Assembly: GCF_001542775.1 (NCBI RefSeq)
Contig: NZ_CP014145.1
Span: 868,001 to 932,000 of the forward strand
Source of the DNA: Microterricola viridarii
GTDB lineage: Bacteria > Actinomycetota > Actinomycetes > Actinomycetales > Microbacteriaceae
Direction: 5' to 3'
DNA: 64,000 nucleotides
The notes below the pieces were generated by a model. The model did not search any database, was not told the origin of the DNA, and was given only the letters and a program-made list of their open reading frames with translations. Position numbers and translations under genes: made by a program. This document shows, in pieces, positions 61,801 through 64,000 of the stretch (position 1 is its first letter; each line of letters begins with the position of its first letter).

Positions 61801-62396
61801 CCGCGCTCGAGCAGCGCCACCTCTTCCTCACCGAGCAGCTCAGCGACCTCACGAAGACCCGCGCCGACCTGCTCAGCATCATCGAGGAGATCGACGAGAA
61901 GATGCAGACGATCTTCGCCGCCGCGTTCGAAGACACCCGGGAGGCCTTCGGGCAGGTGTTCCCCGTGCTGTTCCCGGGCGGTACGGGCAGCATCACGCTG
62001 ACCAACCCAGATGACATGCTCACCACCGGTATCGAGGTTTCGGTCAAGCCGGCCGGCAAGAAGATCGAGCGGCTCTCGCTGCTCTCCGGCGGGGAGCGCT
62101 CGCTGGCGGCCGTCGCCCTGCTGATCGCGATCTTCAAGGCGCGCCCCAGCCCGTTCTACATCATGGACGAGGTGGAGGCGGCCCTGGATGACGCCAACCT
62201 CGGCCGGCTGCTGACGATCTTCCAGGACCTGCGCGAATCCAGCCAGCTCATCGTGATCACCCACCAGAAGCGCACAATGGAGATCGCCGACGCCCTCTAC
62301 GGCGTCTCGATGCGGCAGGACGGCGTCTCCGCCGTCGTCGGCCAGCGCATCGCCGCCGAGAGAGGCTCAGCCGAGCCGGAGCAACGCGCCGGCTAG
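58815..62396 (+). CDS. smc: Chromosome segregation protein SMC
   Basis: 1193 residues. ATP head halves at both ends: VYLKSLTLKGFKSFAQPT with Walker A GPNGSGKSN (about 32-40), and C-terminal signature LSGGERSLAAVALL with Walker B FYIMDEVEAALDD. Two long coiled coils flank a hinge near residues 500-660 (NGVRGIVAESVQVRPGFEAAIAAALGTLADAILV). The hinge holds a ~45-residue Ser/Ala/Pro-rich insert not typical of SMC. GTG 58815 is the family start; the open frame upstream overlaps DUF2809. It compacts and aligns the chromosome with ScpAB. Confidence 0.96.
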   Translation: MYLKSLTLKGFKSFAQPTVFAFEPGVTCVVGPNGSGKSNVVDALAWVMGEQGAKTLRGGKMEDVIFAGTSSRGPLGRAEVTLTIDNSDGALPIEYTEVTISRTLFRNGASEYAINGRGCRLLDVQELLSDSGLGREMHVIVGQGQLDSVLRASPEERRGFIEEAAGILKHRRRKEKTLRKLDAMQANLTRLSDLAGEIRRQLKPLGKQAAIAREAQSIAAVVRDARARLVADEVVGLRRALDDYTRTEHERHSERIVLQEQLEQKQHRVLRLEQAQLGDAVDVARRTSFGLESVQERLRGLFTLANQRIALLGSEPGTLERGAGISQAMLQEAQEEVERLRENVAAAEAGLLSAQNNTAAARQRLDALDDEIAAQSALVSRHDLEITKLTGTADAAASRLAAVRGEVLRQQNASEAAAERRAKAERDFAELESAAEQNEASETNLDEGYELAQAQVTRAEAEIERLRDELHSGEREKDALAAKVSALSRALDSSDGSAELIAAGLNGVRGIVAESVQVRPGFEAAIAAALGTLADAILVQSSADAHAAVDHAAEHGLGRVELVIADPDSDSASAPGADSGPRRPSLPGSALPGITAPTSVVTAPPGVLGVLAHVVIADDLATARAAAPQLATASAGTPVTVVTRAGEVLTEYVLRGGSGGEQGRIELLAERDAAAERLGELGSLIERARFALTEQRASHQTAKSQAQAALASLREFDSALAAQTERLNRARVQAEAAVAEFDRLSKALELAAGRVGEAEAAAVKAKAELDTARSRPRPLLDASARDALYAELEKSRETEIEARLGLETARERVRAEHARGEALARQREQERAAAEEAARLAVIRRRQVDAASAVVNALPPILASVDASVAEARLELTTAEGKRATENAELATLRREEQALRERLAVITENVHGLELQIYEKKLHLSSLLERAFSELGLDEGVLVSEYGPEVEIPAEGDGEEPGRFDRAVQQRRLEKAERTFAQLGRVNPLALEEFAALEQRHLFLTEQLSDLTKTRADLLSIIEEIDEKMQTIFAAAFEDTREAFGQVFPVLFPGGTGSITLTNPDDMLTTGIEVSVKPAGKKIERLSLLSGGERSLAAVALLIAIFKARPSPFYIMDEVEAALDDANLGRLLTIFQDLRESSQLIVITHQKRTMEIADALYGVSMRQDGVSAVVGQRIAAERGSAEPEQRAG

Positions 62397-62432
62397 CCGC
62401 ACTCGGCCTCGACGGCCCCGCTGTCCGGCACG

Positions 62433-63070
62433 ACGAGACCTCGATTTCGACAGGCTCAATCAGCGGGGGTTTCGCACTCCCGTTGGCTCGAGGGAGCGCC
62501 AGCGACCGAAGCCAACCCCGCGGGAGCCGGGCGACGCATGTCGGTTGGCTCCGGGGCTTCGGGCGCTGCGCTGCTCCTTCGTCGCGGCGCTGCGCCCTCC
62601 AGCCGGCGTGCTTTCTCCCGTTGGCTCGAGGGAGCGCCAGCGACCGAAGCCAACCCCGCGGGAGCCGGGCGACGCATGTCGGTTGGCTCCGTGGCTTCGG
62701 GCGCTGCGCTGCTCCTTCGTCGCGGCGCGGCGCCCTCCAGCCGGCGTGCTTTCTCCCGTTGGATTGAGGGAGCGCCAGCGACCGAAGCCAACTCCGCGGG
62801 ACCTGCCGCGCCCGTGCCGCTGCTCGGCCTGCCCCGCTGTCCGGGCTGTCGAGACCTCGATTTCGACAGGCTCAATCAGCGGGGGTTTCGCCCTCCCGTT
62901 GGCTCGAGGGAGCGCCAGCGACCGAAGCCAACCCCGCGGGAGCCGGGCGACGCATGTCGGTTGGCTCCGTGGCTTCGGGCGCTGCGCTGCTCCTTCGTCG
63001 CGGCGCGGCGCCCTCCAGCCGGCGTGCTTTCTCCCGTTGGCTCGAGGGAGCGCCAGCGACCGAAGCCAAC
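62433..63070 (+). repeat. Largest palindromic repeat array, 138-bp period, after smc
   Basis: Type A units at 62482-62516, 62620-62654, 62758-62792, 62898-62932 and 63036-63070; type B at 62543-62606, 62681-62744 and 62959-63022. A units 1-2-3 and 4-5 are exactly 138 nt apart. Before units 1 and 4 stands the same ~45-nt leader (from about 62433 and 62849) holding the reversed GTTGAG-type element with TTTCGACAGGCTCAATC, so the block is itself partly duplicated at 416 nt. The array fills the 722-nt gap between smc and the convergent VOC gene; no gene is supported inside it. Confidence 0.92.
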
Positions 63071-63118
63071 TCGCCGGCACCAGCTCGCCGAAGCTGCCGC
63101 CCCCGTGGCGCTGGAAGG

Positions 63119-63988
63119 CTAGCCGGCGTTGTCCGGGAGCGAGCCGGCGTCGAGCAGGCGCACGGTGTTGCCCCACGGGTCCTCAGTGGTGAGCGAGCCG
63201 TCGGCGTGCTCCGTCGGCACGCCCGCGTCGGCCAGGCGGGCCGCCGCGGCATCCAGCTCGGCGCCGTCGGCGAGGATGACGGTGAACTCGCGGAGTCCCT
63301 GTGTCGCCGCGCGCGCCCCGGCGCCCGCGCTGTTCCAGGTGTTCGCGGCGAGGTGGTGGTGGTAGCCGCCGGCCGACATGAACAGGGCGCCGGTGGACTC
63401 GCTGGTGATGTCGAAGCCGAGGGTGTCGACGTAGAAGGCCCTGGCGGCGTCGAGGTCGCCGACGCTCAGGTGCACGTGACCGAGCGTTGCGGCGGATGCC
63501 GGGGTCGACTCATCGAGGTTGTCTGCGATGAACTGGTTGGGGTCGAGGTCCGCCGAGCCCATCGTCACTTGGCCGTCGACCCACTCCCACTCGTTGCTCG
63601 GCCGGTCGACGTAGAGCTCGACGCCGTTGCCCTCCGGGTCGCCGAGGTAGAACGCGAGGCTCACGCGGTGGTCGGCGCTGCCCTGGTAGCTGGCCGGAGC
63701 GCGCTCGGCGACCTGCGCCAGCGACGCGGCCAGCGACGCGGAATCCGGGAACAGGATCGCGGAGTGGTAGAGGCCGGCGTCGGAGCCGCCACGGGCGGGC
63801 GCGGCGGCGTCGTGCACCAGGCGGATGAGGGTCTCACCGCCCTGGCCGAGGGAGACCTCTGACTCGCTCTCGGCGATGACCTCCAGTCCAACGGCGTCGG
63901 CGTAGAAGCTGCGCATCGCCGGCAGTTCTGCCACGGTGAGGCTCACCGCGCCCATGCGCGTGTCGGCATGCAGCAGGCCAGAGGTCAC
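63119..63988 (-). CDS. VOC-family (glyoxalase/dioxygenase-like) protein
   Basis: About 289 residues, made of two vicinal-oxygen-chelate modules: first GAVSLTVAELPAMRSFYADAVGLEVI, second LGHVHLSVGDLDAARAFYVDTLGFDIT. Metal-type ligands are in GLYHSAILFP, NGVELYVDRP and GGYHHHLAANTW. Overall organisation resembles CatE-like catechol 2,3-dioxygenases of Bacillus, but substrate is unknown. GTG 63988 is the first start seen; the frame is open to the window edge, so the true start may lie outside. Confidence 0.85.
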   Translation of the reverse strand: MTSGLLHADTRMGAVSLTVAELPAMRSFYADAVGLEVIAESESEVSLGQGGETLIRLVHDAAAPARGGSDAGLYHSAILFPDSASLAASLAQVAERAPASYQGSADHRVSLAFYLGDPEGNGVELYVDRPSNEWEWVDGQVTMGSADLDPNQFIADNLDESTPASAATLGHVHLSVGDLDAARAFYVDTLGFDITSESTGALFMSAGGYHHHLAANTWNSAGAGARAATQGLREFTVILADGAELDAAAARLADAGVPTEHADGSLTTEDPWGNTVRLLDAGSLPDNAG

Positions 63989-64000
63989 CGGTCCAGAGGT

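Noticed and set aside
62538..63122. Open frames across the repeat arrays that encode repeated Arg/Pro-rich peptides (also at 30041-30553 and 30682-31242)
   Set aside because: The frames arise from the A/B repeats themselves, exist in several frames at once, and have no ribosome site or conserved domain.

Overview
The window is a high-GC, densely packed chromosomal segment. Its gene content and order fit an actinobacterium of the Micrococcales, most likely Microbacteriaceae: leuCD-murA-plsC-gpsA-ddl, thiL-rsmD-recG-coaD, yceD-rpmF-rnc-mutM and smc. GTG/TTG starts, ATGA stop/start overlaps and apparently leaderless starts are all frequent. The organism is inferred from sequence character only; no database was searched. 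I see no prophage, insertion sequence, CRISPR array or plasmid function.

Layout. 1-2.2 kb: 3' end of leuB, ilvE and an FAA-family hydrolase. 2.5-5.4 kb: a small membrane protein, then a divergent class V aminotransferase/LysR pair in which both genes carry a single-base frameshift, with a Fur-family-like box between them. 5.4-16.5 kb: gltX, a thioredoxin-reductase-like flavoprotein, tRNA-Gln, a C4-dicarboxylate transporter, an M20 peptidase, an APC permease, a class A penicillin-binding protein, an MBL-fold hydrolase and a lipid kinase. 16.5-17.1 kb: two identical tRNA-Glu genes. 17.2-20.2 kb: a DsbA-like/CcdA/MFS operon. 20.3-22.4 kb: a UPF0114 membrane protein with a His-rich tail, divergent from a terC gene preceded by a yybP-ykoY manganese riboswitch. 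22.6-30 kb: PP2C phosphatase, leuCD, murA, plsC, gpsA, ddl. 30.4-36.8 kb: a GIY-YIG protein, DUF3515 lipoprotein, thiL, a potassium channel coupled to a HerA-like ATPase, rsmD and a TPR protein. 36.8-47.5 kb: recG, coaD, a MoxR/DUF58/transglutaminase operon, yceD-rpmF-rnc-mutM-mepB. 47.6-56.2 kb: a ClpC-like ATPase behind an HspR-type (HAIR-like) operator, a five-gene peptide ABC transporter operon and a DUF1684 gene. 56.4-64 kb: a 5'-truncated response regulator, a double-GNAT protein, DUF2809, smc and a VOC protein.

The most unusual structure is a family of dispersed, partly palindromic intergenic repeats at 2.3-2.5, 16.7-16.9, 30.0-30.3, 30.7-31.3 and 62.4-63.1 kb. A 33-35 nt unit (A, about 15 copies) alternates with a diverged inverted copy (B, about 10 copies), as in REP/BIME elements. 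Unit A can fold into a hairpin with two symmetric GA/GA internal loops and two alternative apical loops. A second, shorter element (GTTGAGCYTGTCGAAAC) accompanies it and once forms part of a terminator. Four genes (aminotransferase, LysR, transglutaminase, oppC) look broken by loss of one base in a G or C run, which suggests uncorrected homopolymer errors in the assembly unless read data prove otherwise.
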